Below, piece by piece: positions 16,759-26,126 of a DNA stretch of 64,000 nucleotides (the stretch's first letter is position 1; every line of letters begins with the position of its first letter). Under the pieces are notes generated by a model. That model had not been told where the DNA came from. It was given only the letters and a program-made list of their open reading frames with translations, and ran no database searches. A program made the position numbers and the translations under genes. Source of the DNA: Paenibacillus sp. V4I3 (GTDB lineage: Bacteria; Bacillota; Bacilli; Paenibacillales; NBRC-103111); assembly GCF_030817215.1 (NCBI RefSeq), contig NZ_JAUSZA010000001.1:3260501-3324500 (forward strand). Direction: 5' to 3'.

Positions 16759-18651
16759 ATGGTTGTAAATAAAAAGGCAGCTGCGGTTATTATCGCCATC
16801 ATCATGGTAAGCGGATTAGGTTGGATTGGCTTTCGATTGGTAAACGAAAGCAAGGGCTCAGTTTCACAAGGCACAACTCAGCAAAGCACTGCTGAACCCA
16901 ATGATAGTTTTTCAATGAAACCTATACCCTCGGTTGTTGATGGGATAATCGAAGAGGACATTCAATCTATTCGTATCTTTGAAGGATCTATGTACGATTA
17001 TACGGCCAAAGAGACCCCTTTCTTTTCAAAGCCTGATGTAGGCATCATGTTTTTTTCGAAAACGATGATGCCTTTGACGCCAGAGGTCATATCCGAACTT
17101 CCTAATAGAATCAAGATCATTTCTAAGAATATAAAAAAGGAAGTTCGTTTTTCAGTCGATCCGATAAAATCCGGAGATTCCAACGTAGTTCCGTTGTTGC
17201 TGCAATTGATTGATGCTCCTAAAGAGGATCTCCTTATCCATTTCGTTTCTATGGACGGACAAAAAGAGAAAATCGTTACCCTATTTTATACCGAACCGTT
17301 CAATTATACAGTTACATCTGAAGATGATCCGGAAATTGCGAAATACGACGCATATTTAGAACAAGGGATGAACACAGTTCGCCATTTACAACCAGGCAAG
17401 TTATATAAGTATCGATTCCAATTTACGCACGATGTGAATAGGGAGAGTGTTCAACACAAGTTGACAGAATACCTCAAAAACAATGCTTTTCAGGGAGTAA
17501 GTTTGGACTGGGAGAATGATAGGAGTTTTATTCTTTCTATAGATTTCAGGCATGAGGCAAATGCAGCTCCTGTTGGATTGAGTTTTAACGGCGTTCGCAA
17601 CACAGCAGGATATACGCTCTCAACCGGTAAACAACATCGTTTTCAACCTGCACCTGCCCAGGCGCTTTATAGAATCAACCTTGCAACTTCAAAGAAGGAT
17701 AGCTTGTTTGCCTCCTCTATTCATTATAATGAAATTGATGTATCCCCCAATGGGAAGTATGGATTGGCAGCAGAAGTGGGAGATAATGAAATGCATTCGA
17801 TTTACGCCTATTCTGTAATCGATTTGAATGGAAAAATATTAAAATCATTCGGTATGGACGAGATTCGTCTTGCCAAATGGTCCCCAAATGGCAATGCACT
17901 GATCTATTTGCAAAAAAACAATGTGATGCTTTATGACCTCCCTAGCGGTAATACCAAAGTCATTTGGGTAGCTCCAAATCAAGAAAAAAATGCTAGAATC
18001 GTCTCCTTAGACAATGATCCTACATCAGAAACGACAGTGATCGGTTGGGGTAAGCACGACGATAATGGCAGATTCACCTATGATCTTTACGTTTTATCAG
18101 ATTATAGTGACAGCCAACCAAGGAAAATCCAATCCGCGGGCAGCTTTTCTTGTTACGAAGGACCCTGCATTGCCCCTGGTTATCGGATCGTCAAAAAAGA
18201 CGAAATGTATTACGAAGTTTATGGCGATCAGGAAAACACTCCTAAATGGTCTGCTTACAAAATAGATTTGGCCAGTGGGGAGAAGAAGGAAGAGGACCTA
18301 ATACATCTGATTTCGGATGACGATAATAAACGTATTTTTGAATTATCGAATGGGAAATCGTTATGGATTCAAAAACTACCTGTGAATGGTAAGGAGCAAT
18401 GGATTCGTTCCGATCCGTTCACAGGCAAACAAACTCCACTTATGGAAACCTCTCTCGGATTATTTAAAGAGTGGATGTCTCTGTATGAAATCGGGGAAGA
18501 CAAATACTTGATCCATCTTCCTGGTCAGAATTGGAAAATCATTGATACAAGAAACAACAAAGTGTCAGAATATGTATTGATTCCAAAGGAAGTCAATCAA
18601 GTTCACAAATTAGGGACACAACTATATTTTTTTAGCAACGAAGAGTCATAA
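16759..18651 (+). CDS. Membrane-anchored beta-propeller-like protein
   Basis: 630 residues. Residues 7-28 form one membrane anchor (AAAVIIAIIMVSGLGWIGF), so most of the protein is outside the cell. Residues 60-290 look like two Ig-like domains of the bacterial SbsA/BACON type (FSKTMMPLTPEVISELP; RFQFTHDVNRESVQHKL; GVRNTAGYTLSTGKQHRF). From about 300 on, repeated blades of WD40/TolB type appear (IDVSPNGKYGLAAEVGDN, RLAKWSPNGNALIYLQKNN). GAGGAGG precedes the ATG. No catalytic residues were identified. It may be a sensor or wall-associated protein. It shares orientation with the following lipoprotein gene, 78 bases away. Confidence 0.75.
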   Translation: MVVNKKAAAVIIAIIMVSGLGWIGFRLVNESKGSVSQGTTQQSTAEPNDSFSMKPIPSVVDGIIEEDIQSIRIFEGSMYDYTAKETPFFSKPDVGIMFFSKTMMPLTPEVISELPNRIKIISKNIKKEVRFSVDPIKSGDSNVVPLLLQLIDAPKEDLLIHFVSMDGQKEKIVTLFYTEPFNYTVTSEDDPEIAKYDAYLEQGMNTVRHLQPGKLYKYRFQFTHDVNRESVQHKLTEYLKNNAFQGVSLDWENDRSFILSIDFRHEANAAPVGLSFNGVRNTAGYTLSTGKQHRFQPAPAQALYRINLATSKKDSLFASSIHYNEIDVSPNGKYGLAAEVGDNEMHSIYAYSVIDLNGKILKSFGMDEIRLAKWSPNGNALIYLQKNNVMLYDLPSGNTKVIWVAPNQEKNARIVSLDNDPTSETTVIGWGKHDDNGRFTYDLYVLSDYSDSQPRKIQSAGSFSCYEGPCIAPGYRIVKKDEMYYEVYGDQENTPKWSAYKIDLASGEKKEEDLIHLISDDDNKRIFELSNGKSLWIQKLPVNGKEQWIRSDPFTGKQTPLMETSLGLFKEWMSLYEIGEDKYLIHLPGQNWKIIDTRNNKVSEYVLIPKEVNQVHKLGTQLYFFSNEES

Positions 18652-18729
18652 CTAACCAATTGTAAACAATGGTTAAGTAGTAAATGAAATGATGCAGGAA
18701 GTTCAAAATATTGAGGGCGGCGGACCGAA

Positions 18730-20215
18730 ATGTCAAACAATCTTAACCATTTAAGAGTATTTATAAAAAAGATACTCTCCGTGATTTTTCTTTGCCTAGT
18801 CTTAACCGCTTGTACCGATCCAAAACAATCACAACCACCCACCATAAAAATAACGCCATCCGCACAACCTGAACCTACAAAAGAAAACACTGTCATTAAG
18901 CCTGAGAAAGAAAATATCATTCCAGTAGAGTATATGCCTCTAACATTACCTACTATTAGCCTATCACCCATTGGTACGAACGTGGTCAATAAGAAGCTTA
19001 AAGAAGTAAAACTACAAGATGCTTCGGTTGTTCTATATAGCAAAAAGAGTGGCGAATCTCATCACATCTACGCTGGTATTAAAACTGGAGACAAGATTTT
19101 CGAAATCGATGGCATTATTGGATATGGAAATCCCGACGAGACCGAAATTTCTCAAAATTATTTCAACGGCATTTCACTCATTAAAATCCGTGGATCAGAA
19201 GGAGCATCCGCCCCGATTACCCACTACATTAAAATTGAAAATGGCTTCCCTATATCATTTATTCAAATGGAAAAATACTGCCAAGAATATGATATCGATA
19301 GTGACGGTAAAAAAGAATTGATCACATCTGCTGGAGGAACGATTCCAGAAACTGAAATAATAAAAGTAAACGGCAACAAATTTGAAAGCGTAAATCTTAA
19401 TCAGGTCATGAATGGTGTTGTGACTTTTGATAATAAGCAACTAGAATTTATTGTATACCAACCCAACAAAAATCCTGAATTATATAAAATGACCTCTAGA
19501 GGAATGGAATATGTGAGCGAGCAGTCCATTGCCACGATTGATAACAAAAATACTACTATTAATGAACCTCAACAAAAAGTTTGGTTTCCCCGACCGCACG
19601 GGGGTAGAACAATAAGCGCTTCGGGCAACCTGCTTGATGATACATTTATTGATCCGAATAATGGATGGGCCCTATTCCATATAGGCGAAGAAAATAGGTG
19701 GGAGCTACAACGCACCTTCGATGGGGGAAAGAATTGGGACACTATAACAAATAAAGCGCCTGAGAAATCCCTACAATTGAGTATCCTTGACGACAAACAT
19801 GGTTGGCTTCTCGGTAACTTTGAGAAAGATGAACCCCCCATATTATATATAATGAGGACAGAAGATGGCGGAGTAACGTGGAAGAAACAAACACTTGAAT
19901 CTCCAGTTGATACAAATAAAATTACTAAAGACACTGAAATCATATCCCAGAATATGTTTTTCTTTAAGCGAGAGTGAAGGAATCGTACAACTCGAATTTC
20001 AAGTTATGGATTCTAAATCCCTTTATATCTACTACACCTCAGATAAGGGAAGCACCTGGTCAAAGCCAGTAAAGGTTGACTTAACAAAAACAACGATTAC
20101 GTTTGGTGATTGGACATGGGTTCGTACCGATGGAAATAAGTTGATATTCTCGAAAGGAAATAAACAATGGATTTCGGATAATAATGGTGAAACATGGAAT
20201 CTAGTGCAGAAATAA
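18730..20215 (+). pseudogene. Lipoprotein with BNR/YCF48-like repeats, frameshifted near the end
   Basis: The first frame (18730-19977) begins with a lipoprotein signal (FLCLVLTAC lipobox, Cys near residue 28). It later contains BNR/photosystem-stability-type repeats (RTFDGGKNWDTI, RTEDGGVTWKKQ). The frame is lost around 19955-19975 in the T-rich run GTTTTTCTTTAAG. The remainder continues in another frame (ESEGIVQLEFQVMD, YTSDKGSTWSKP, SDNNGETWNLV) to a stop at 20213. A single-base change would rejoin them, so this is either a recent frameshift, a sequencing error or slippage. The full product would be an approximately 490-residue surface lipoprotein of unknown role. Confidence 0.75.
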
Positions 20216-20362
20216 ATGCCCGCAGCCGTCCCGGAGCTTCACTCCGAGGGACGCCAGAATTGTTGAACAGTAACGCAAGGGAAACCAACGTAAATCTGCT
20301 TTCGAATAATCTTCATTAAAATGGATAAGCTTTAGGAAAAACAAATAAAAGTAGGGGATAAT

Positions 20363-20671
20363 TTGAAAATTTTGATCATCGTTGGTATCACCATCGTACT
20401 CTGTTTAATATCTTTTTCTTTATTCGCTCATCTGCTAAAGAAAGACATGGCTGAAACAGCTACAAAGACCCTTGATGATTCAAGTTGTAACAATTCATTC
20501 GAATGGTTAGGAATGACTTACGTTAAGAAAAACGTGGATAACGAAGAATTATTGGAACCTGGTATCAAGTTGAGTTTTGTGAAATGTACTAAAGGCAAAT
20601 TAGAATTAGCTACTGATGATGTTTACCCAAATATTATCGTACGACGCTATAGTAACTTCAGCTCCAAATGA
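20363..20671 (+). CDS. Small single-pass membrane protein of unknown function
   Basis: 102 residues from TTG at 20363, with AGGGGAT upstream. One N-terminal membrane segment (ILIIVGITIVLCLISFSLFAHLL) and an outer domain with two Cys (residues about 41 and 75) that could pair. No family is recognised. It is followed by a family-1 element at 20709, consistent with a cassette gene. Confidence 0.6.
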   Translation: MKILIIVGITIVLCLISFSLFAHLLKKDMAETATKTLDDSSCNNSFEWLGMTYVKKNVDNEELLEPGIKLSFVKCTKGKLELATDDVYPNIIVRRYSNFSSK

Positions 20672-20708
20672 TATCATTACCAACGGGTCCCTTTATTCAC
20701 CCATTTAT

Positions 20709-20796
20709 TATTAAGCTAACAAGTGCTATAGCTGAGGGGCTTGCTTCGCGGCAGCGCCTCTTTTGTTTATTAAAGTAACAGGCTGCGAGGTAAGCT
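20709..20796 (+). repeat. Family-1 element: B, hairpin, A-like
   Basis: AAGCTAACAAGTGCTATAGCT (20712 onward) is a B site. GAGGGGCTTGC...GCAGCGCCTC hairpin (20734-20760) with a following TTTTGTTT. TTAAAGTAACAGGCTGCGAG sits in the A position. Confidence 0.7.
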
Positions 20797-20873
20797 GTAA
20801 ATTTTGGCACATGATAATTAATTTTTATTTTGCTATTCTAAAAAAAGAAATTTAGAGGAGTTTGGAGTAAGGA

Positions 20874-21314
20874 ATGAAAAATCATAAATGGACAAAAATT
20901 GTATTGCCTACGCTTGGAGCAGTTTTTACGATTATTGTATTCATCGTACTAACAGCTATGGAAGATATGGGGATTAGTAGTTTTGTATGGGATGTAAAAT
21001 ACCCTGTACAAACTACAGATAAAGTAATATTTTTTATTATATCCTTCTTAAAATGTATATTATTGTATGTATTTCTGTTGCTACGAAAAGGAGCATATAT
21101 CTATAGAGTGATTGTTTCATCGGTAGTTGTTGCACTTACTGCTATTTGGTTGATTTCGTTAGGTTGGTTATTCTATTCGGACCTTTTAGAAGGTTCTTAT
21201 GGTTTAACCCTATCACTGGTTGGTGAGGTTACGGCTATAACCACTAATCTGATTATCGTATTCGCATGTGTTTGGTCACTTCTTCAAAGAAAGTCAATAT
21301 TGAAAAGAAATTAA
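20874..21314 (+). CDS. Four-helix membrane protein of unknown function
   Basis: 146 residues with four hydrophobic helices (about 9-30, 47-68, 76-98, 112-136). GAGGAG lies some 13 bases upstream, with a second GGAGTAAGG nearer the ATG. No motif suggests an activity; size and layout recall small integral proteins often carried on cassettes. A B site begins 10 bases after the stop. Confidence 0.65.
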   Translation: MKNHKWTKIVLPTLGAVFTIIVFIVLTAMEDMGISSFVWDVKYPVQTTDKVIFFIISFLKCILLYVFLLLRKGAYIYRVIVSSVVVALTAIWLISLGWLFYSDLLEGSYGLTLSLVGEVTAITTNLIIVFACVWSLLQRKSILKRN

Positions 21315-21323
21315 ACAATTTTC

Positions 21324-21390
21324 GTTCAACGACCGGGAAAGAGAGTAACGTAAAACAACAGGCTGCCGATGATGATACCGGCAGCCTGTT
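21324..21390 (+). repeat. Family-1 element: B site and strong hairpin
   Basis: TTCAACGACCGGGAAAGAGAG is a B variant. AACAGGCTGCCG (21357-21368) pairs perfectly over 12 bases with CGGCAGCCTGTT (21379-21390). Confidence 0.75.
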
Positions 21391-21448
21391 GAGGTATTGG
21401 ACAATTTGGTGGGGGAAAGCATATAGAAAAAGGAATTGCTTTTTCCAA

Positions 21449-21850
21449 CTAACGGTACATGTACTGTAAATGGGACGGTAATTTGTGATCCTCGACGTGC
21501 TTGTAGCTAATGGTCTTTACGTCACCGTTCAAACCAACAAGAAATTTAATCTCGTCGACACCTACGGAAACATGAGCACCGACGTATGGTATGACTATAA
21601 TGGTTACGGAGTAACTTGTTTTGTTCGTTGATGCTGCTTCACACCTTACTTGCGTTCCATAAAACGGTGCGTAAGTCGGTGGATGCACCAGTATCTTCCC
21701 ATAATACCTGTTTATTTCAGCCTGTATTTGGGGACTTAGGAGTCTTGCGATAACTGCATTACATAAAGCTTCGTCTTCTTTTGGTATTGCTGATACAGTG
21801 GTAGGTTGACTGAATAACAGTATACAGGCGGCAAAGATGAATTTTAACAT
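21449..21850 (-). CDS. DUF3888-type secreted protein
   Basis: 133 residues from ATG at 21850, with GGAGGG 3-9 bases upstream; the frame upstream to 21982 lacks a good start. Residues 1-22 are a signal peptide (KFIFAACILLFSQPTTVSA). The mature part matches what I recall of the DUF3888 family: ALCNAVIARLLSPQIQAEIN-type helix, YYGK, then a beta-rich end with VGVDEIKFLV and VKTISYKH. The function of DUF3888 is unknown. It is one of few minus-strand genes between family-1 sites, so the unit is reversed or the gene entered by another route. Confidence 0.7.
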   Translation of the reverse strand: MLKFIFAACILLFSQPTTVSAIPKEDEALCNAVIARLLSPQIQAEINRYYGKILVHPPTYAPFYGTQVRCEAASTNKTSYSVTIIVIPYVGAHVSVGVDEIKFLVGLNGDVKTISYKHVEDHKLPSHLQYMYR

Positions 21851-21920
21851 TAGCCCTCCACGGATAGTTTTGGGGTTATTCTTCCCAATTGCCATTCGAA
21901 AATTACTGAAAAGTAGGGGT

Positions 21921-21946
21921 ATTGAGCTAACGGAGAACGTTAAAGG
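21921..21946 (+). repeat. Family-1 B site fused to a truncated recombinase
   Basis: GAGCTAACGGAGAACGTTAAAG: left half and spacer match the B consensus, and the right half CGTTA runs directly into recombinase coding sequence (codon 51 of the intact copy) at 21940. Confidence 0.7.
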
Positions 21947-22626
21947 AATATTTAGCGAAACAATCTGATCGATTGAAGCCAAGTAGTTTAGGGCATCGTA
22001 TCCGCTTTGTTAGATCTTTGTTTCGCTTTGCTTACGAAGAAACCTACCTAACATCAAATCCATCTCTAAAATTAAGAGAGCCTAAGATGGAAAAACGAAT
22101 TCCGAAGTTTTTAATCGAGGAAGATGTGATCCATTTGAAGTTCTCTTGTCTATCCATGCGGGAACGAGCTCTTCTAGAGTTCCTGTACACTACCGGTTGC
22201 CGAGTTGGAGAAGTACAAAAGATAAACATTGAAGATTTGAATTGGGAGAATCGCTCTGCGATCGTTAATGGTAAGGGATCGAAGCAAAGAGAAGTTTATT
22301 TCACAACCGAGTGCAAGGTCTGGTTGAAGAAGTATCTGGCAAGTCGCAAGGACTCCTGTAAAGCCTTGTTTGTAACCGACACTTATCCTAGGATGGCCAT
22401 TCCCACGATTAGGTGGTCAATAAAACGGCTTGCAGACCGGGGAGAGGTCGCAACCAACGTGTACCCTCATCGTTTTCGCCATACTTATGCGTGCCAGTTG
22501 CTGAACAACGGAGCACCTTTGGATTTCATTCAAGGCATGTTGGGACATGAAAAGGCATCGACCACTCAAATATATGCGCAGCTCCGCGGCGAGCGCAGAA
22601 GAGAACTTTATCGTCGATTCTTTTAG
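21940..22626 (+). pseudogene. Tyrosine recombinase, N-terminally truncated copy
   Basis: The translation from 21940 (LKEYLAKQSDRLKPSSLG...) aligns with residue 51 to the end of the intact recombinase at 47805, with roughly 80-85% identical residues by eye. Most of the N-terminal core-binding domain is missing. The catalytic domain is complete: Arg in GCRVGEVQK, Lys in GKGSKQREVYF, HRFRH, GH in LGHEKASTTQ, and Tyr in QIYAQ. A TTG at 21973 with no good ribosome binding site is the only possible start. The break coincides with a family-1 site, which suggests that the site's own recombination trimmed the gene. A hairpin follows at 22704. Confidence 0.85.
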
Positions 22627-22703
22627 GCGGTTACTGCCCTTCCGTAATGATGGTTTGAATCACAAAATAGTGCCTTACTCCAGGGTGGCAATCAGTTAAA
22701 CTA

Positions 22704-22733
22704 AACCGCTTAATTGGCTTCAATAAGGCGGTT
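22704..22733 (+). terminator. Terminator-like hairpin after truncated recombinase
   Basis: AACCGCTTAATTG pairs with CAATAAGGCGGTT with one bulge around a GCTT loop. No strong T run. Confidence 0.5.
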
Positions 22734-22795
22734 AGCATGCTTTTTGGGAAAACTAAGCAAGATATAAAAAAAGTGTCTGGTAAGGAGCTGCGTGC

Positions 22796-22960
22796 ATGGA
22801 ATACCAGGAGACGGAAGAGTTTCTCATAAAGAAGTTGCGCAAATACATAGAAGGGTATGTTTATGATGCTGAACTTTCCAGTAGCGAGTGCTTGAAAGTG
22901 ATTGTAGAGATAGTACGTACCTATCCGATCACAGGGAAGGAATATGTAGTTGATAGTTGA
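22796..22960 (+). CDS. Small hypothetical protein (54 residues)
   Basis: ATG at 22796 with AAGGAG 9 bases upstream; stop at 22958. The sequence (EYQETEEFLIKKLRKYIEGY, VIVEIVRTYPITGKEYV) is amphipathic helical and acidic/basic-rich with good codon usage. It is short and not recognised, but the ribosome binding site and composition make it a believable gene. A degenerate A-type family-1 site follows at 23010. Confidence 0.5.
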   Translation: MEYQETEEFLIKKLRKYIEGYVYDAELSSSECLKVIVEIVRTYPITGKEYVVDS

Positions 22961-23009
22961 AAAAACAAAGAGTAGATATATATCACAATAACTGAACTGT
23001 CCCTTGTTT

Positions 23010-23033
23010 TTATTAAGGGCAGATTAATTTAAA
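23010..23033 (+). repeat. Degenerate family-1 A site
   Basis: TTATTAAGGGCAGATTAATT resembles the A site at 9325 (ATAAGGGGCAGTTAT). Confidence 0.45.
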
Positions 23034-23047
23034 AATACCCAATATGA

Positions 23048-23407
23048 TTAATCTATTTTGTCTCCAAACTTCTTTCCGAATTCCTCCATTAGATCAATAA
23101 TTGGAATCAATTGCTCCCCTTTTGATGTTAACGAGTACTCAACACGCGGGGGCACCTCTGGATAAACTTTGCGATTAATTAAGCCATCCGCTTCTAATTC
23201 TCGAAGTTGCTTTGTTAGAGACCCTTGTGAAATTCCCCATAAAAGAGTCTTGATTTCATTGTATCGGTGCGGTTTAAACTTTAAAAACCAAAGAATTAGA
23301 TACTTCCAACGTCCTGAAAGCAGGTTTTGGGTATATGCAATGCCATATATTTCTCTGTGATCCGTCTTACATTCTTCATTAAATCCATCTTTGTTTATTC
23401 TAGACAC
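23048..23407 (-). CDS. HxlR-type winged-helix transcriptional regulator
   Basis: 119 residues, normal HxlR length. The family pattern is clear: a Cys near the N-terminus (EECKTD), LLSGRWKYLILWFLKFKPHR as the first helices, WGISQGSLTKQLRELEADGLINRKVYPEVPPRVEYSLTSKG as recognition helix and wing. HxlR regulators often sense quinones or aldehydes through a conserved Cys. It is divergent from the NAD(P)-binding oxidoreductase at 23559 with a 150-base gap, which is the usual position for a regulator of the neighbouring redox gene. The start is ATG at 23407, with a GAGGTGGAAAGG-type site upstream. Confidence 0.9.
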   Translation of the reverse strand: MSRINKDGFNEECKTDHREIYGIAYTQNLLSGRWKYLILWFLKFKPHRYNEIKTLLWGISQGSLTKQLRELEADGLINRKVYPEVPPRVEYSLTSKGEQLIPIIDLMEEFGKKFGDKID

Positions 23408-23558
23408 CTTTCCACCTCATTCTGCTGTTAGGTACAAAAAATAGTACTATGTCATTATTTATTGCCCTCTTCAAAAAAACGAGTAACGTATATATATTAG
23501 TACATGTGCACAAATTACTCAATCGGGTCAGTCCAAATGGAAAGAGGAGGAATTTATA

Positions 23559-24290
23559 ATGAGATTTGGAATTATTGGTACAGGACCAATTGGGTCTAAT
23601 ATTGCGAAAAAATTGGTTGAGAATGGACATGATGTCAAGATTGCAGATGCTCGTGGGATTGAACGCTTGGAAGGGAAAAAACTTACAGGAACACCTGTGA
23701 TCGTGGAAGATGTAATTAAAAATATTGATGTTCTTATCACGTCTATTCCTTTCCACGCGCTGCCAAGCATTCGCAACATTATAGATAAAGTTGGTGAGGA
23801 AGTAGTCGTTGTAGACACTTCAAATTATTATCCGCAAATAAGTAATAAAATCGAAGAAATTGAGAACGGGATGGTTGAAAGTGTTTGGGTATCCAATCAT
23901 TTAGGTAGACCTATAATTAAAGCGTTCAACAATTTCTTAGCCTATACGTTAGAACATCAAGGAACTCCCGAAGGGACTGATGGGCGCATTGCCATAGCGA
24001 TTGCTGGTGATGACCTAACCCATAAACAAATAATCATGGGTGTAGCAAACGATCTAGGCTTCGACTCAGTGGATAGTGGTTCTTTAAGTGATTCGTGGAG
24101 ACAACAGCCAGGAACCCCTGCGTACTGCACAGAACTTACAAAAGAGGAACTAGCCATAGCCATAAATAAAGCGAATAAAGAAAAAGCTCCATTTCTGCGT
24201 GATAAGGTGATGGAAAAGCTGTCAGCTTCTCCAGGTGCAATTTCAATTCAAGATGTTGTTAAAGCAAATAGAGAAATCTTCAATTCTTAA
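23559..24290 (+). CDS. NADPH-dependent F420 reductase-like / NAD(P)-binding oxidoreductase
   Basis: 243 residues with a Rossmann motif at the very start (RFGIIGTGPIGSNIAKKL, G-x-G-x-x-G) and a second NAD-fold signature VLITSIPFHALPSI. The family is that of F420-dependent NADP reductases and related 6-phosphogluconate-dehydrogenase-like enzymes; in Firmicutes without F420 these probably act on other substrates. It would act in the cytoplasm with NADPH. GAGGAGG precedes the ATG. It is divergent from an HxlR regulator, consistent with redox or electrophile-responsive control. A perfect B palindrome begins 30 bases after the stop. Confidence 0.8.
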   Translation: MRFGIIGTGPIGSNIAKKLVENGHDVKIADARGIERLEGKKLTGTPVIVEDVIKNIDVLITSIPFHALPSIRNIIDKVGEEVVVVDTSNYYPQISNKIEEIENGMVESVWVSNHLGRPIIKAFNNFLAYTLEHQGTPEGTDGRIAIAIAGDDLTHKQIIMGVANDLGFDSVDSGSLSDSWRQQPGTPAYCTELTKEELAIAINKANKEKAPFLRDKVMEKLSASPGAISIQDVVKANREIFNS

Positions 24291-24319
24291 GTTAGAAACC
24301 CTTATCGAAGTAATTGACG

Positions 24320-24346
24320 TTCAACTATCGAGGAACGATAGTTGAA
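24320..24346 (+). repeat. Family-1 B site, perfect palindrome
   Basis: Perfect 11-base arms TTCAACTATCG and CGATAGTTGAA around AGGAA. The arms differ from consensus (TATCG instead of TAACG) in a compensated way. No hairpin or A site follows; the next gene's ribosome binding site starts immediately. Confidence 0.85.
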
Positions 24347-24371
24347 TGACGAGGAAGGGGAAGACCCTCTT

Positions 24372-25919
24372 ATGAGTGAATTTACGCAAGGCACTTTGTT
24401 AAAAATTGGGCATGTTTCGGACATTTTACGTCTTCGACGTCAATTGGATATGAACTGTATCATTCAAGTGTTGAATAGTAATTGGGCAGTCTTTTTTTAT
24501 CGCGAGCAAATTTCAATTCCTTATGTTGAACAATTTCACCTGGTATGCTCTCTGTCCTTCCCACTGCTCGCCTTCTATAATTTCGAGGATCACGGTTGGG
24601 GATTTACTGTCTATCAAGACGGCCAAACTTACCATAAGTTTGATATATCCTACGAAGAAATCGATGGGAACTTGCAAAAGATCCCACCGAAATTATTCAA
24701 TTCTTTCGGTTTCACTGCCCAAGAGTTGCTGGAAATAGCGAATTCCCTCAATCGAGCGGATGTTGAGCGCTTCAAGCTTGCAATGGGTTTCCCAGAGATG
24801 TCATGGCTTTCTTATGATTATGCTGTGGGAGACATTGAGGATGATGATAGTGAAATAGAGGTGCTTCACGAACCGCCACTTAGTTCACCTAACCCTCCTT
24901 CGGACAAGCTTTTCAGAAGCTCAAAAGACACACCTGTTTACGGGCCAAACGATAAAAGTGGCTTGACGCCGTTTCAATCCAAAGGGCTTTCTGGTTTTTT
25001 CGATTCACTCGGGGAGGTCGCTATTCTTCCTGTTTTTCAACAAGTCCAATATTTCACTGATGGGTTAGCCGCGTTCAAGCGTGACAACCGATGGGGATTT
25101 ATCGACGAAGAAGGTGCCGAAGTAATTAGGCCGTCCTTCGACCGAATCGGTTTCTTCTCAGAAGGAGTCGCACTAGTCAGCACGGAACAAAATAGCCTGC
25201 TCATAGATCACAGCGGTCAAGTTCTACAGAAATATGAGAATGTATTCGAAGAGAAACCATTTCTTAACTGCTTCGTTGAAGGGCATGCAATCGTCACAGT
25301 TAATGGTCAGTATGGTCTGCTGGACCGGAACGGATCGTTTGCGTTAGACCCGGTTTTTTCAGCAATTAGACAGGTGTGCAACGGTTTCGCAGTCGTACAA
25401 CAGAAGGGGATGCCTTCGTTTCTTTGGCGGACAGACGGTACGCGGATGGAGGCGCCGAAGGGCTACACAATAGCCGGCGGCTTCTCCGAGGGACTCGCCC
25501 CTGTGCGGTCAGAAGGAGACCGGCATTATTTCTCTTTCATGGATCTGAATGGCGACATCGTCCTGGAAAATATGCCAATCATGTTGCTTTCTCAAGGCTT
25601 CAACAGCGGGCTCATGCCAATCCCTGGCCCCAAAAAGAAGTATGGGTACATGAATACCAAGGGCGAGATCGTCATTGAACCGAAATTCGATACCGCCCTT
25701 GGATTTATCGGAGATGCTGCTCTCGTCGAGAACCGCGGTAAAACGAGCTTTATTCGGCTAGACGGCACCCCCTATTTCAAACCTAAGGAACTGCGGAACC
25801 TGTCACAATGGAGTATTCGTCTTCACAACCCTTTTGTCGCACTCGATATTTTTAATTCAGAATACATCAGCAAATACACAGGGGAGCTTTTTTTTTCGAG
25901 CAAATCTCACCATCAATAA
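24372..25919 (+). CDS. WG repeat-containing protein
   Basis: 515 residues from ATG at 24372; the open frame to 24342 overlaps the B palindrome. Residues 1-200 are an unrecognised N-terminal domain. From about 220 on, WG repeats follow each other with 40-60 residue spacing: DGLAAFKRDNRWGFIDEEG, IVTVNGQYGLLDRNG, KKKYGYMNTKGEIVIEPKFD. WG repeats form beta-propeller-like or solenoid structures of unknown binding partner. There is no signal peptide. AGGAAGGGG lies about 12 bases upstream, a little far. GC content rises in the second half, hinting at a mosaic origin. Confidence 0.82.
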   Translation: MSEFTQGTLLKIGHVSDILRLRRQLDMNCIIQVLNSNWAVFFYREQISIPYVEQFHLVCSLSFPLLAFYNFEDHGWGFTVYQDGQTYHKFDISYEEIDGNLQKIPPKLFNSFGFTAQELLEIANSLNRADVERFKLAMGFPEMSWLSYDYAVGDIEDDDSEIEVLHEPPLSSPNPPSDKLFRSSKDTPVYGPNDKSGLTPFQSKGLSGFFDSLGEVAILPVFQQVQYFTDGLAAFKRDNRWGFIDEEGAEVIRPSFDRIGFFSEGVALVSTEQNSLLIDHSGQVLQKYENVFEEKPFLNCFVEGHAIVTVNGQYGLLDRNGSFALDPVFSAIRQVCNGFAVVQQKGMPSFLWRTDGTRMEAPKGYTIAGGFSEGLAPVRSEGDRHYFSFMDLNGDIVLENMPIMLLSQGFNSGLMPIPGPKKKYGYMNTKGEIVIEPKFDTALGFIGDAALVENRGKTSFIRLDGTPYFKPKELRNLSQWSIRLHNPFVALDIFNSEYISKYTGELFFSSKSHHQ

Positions 25920-26126
25920 CTCAGTAATCGACTATACCTATACTGGAGGACAGTAAGTATCTATAAGCGATTTGTTACAATGATGGATCACGATCTAGAA
26001 AAGTGCATACCTACCAGTATCAAAAAACAACCGCTGACAAACATCCATTTCTTCAAATGAGATACCTTCTGAAGCAGTTGTCTGTATTTTATAACTAGTA
26101 TCATACCTGTTTTGTTTATTTTTGGA

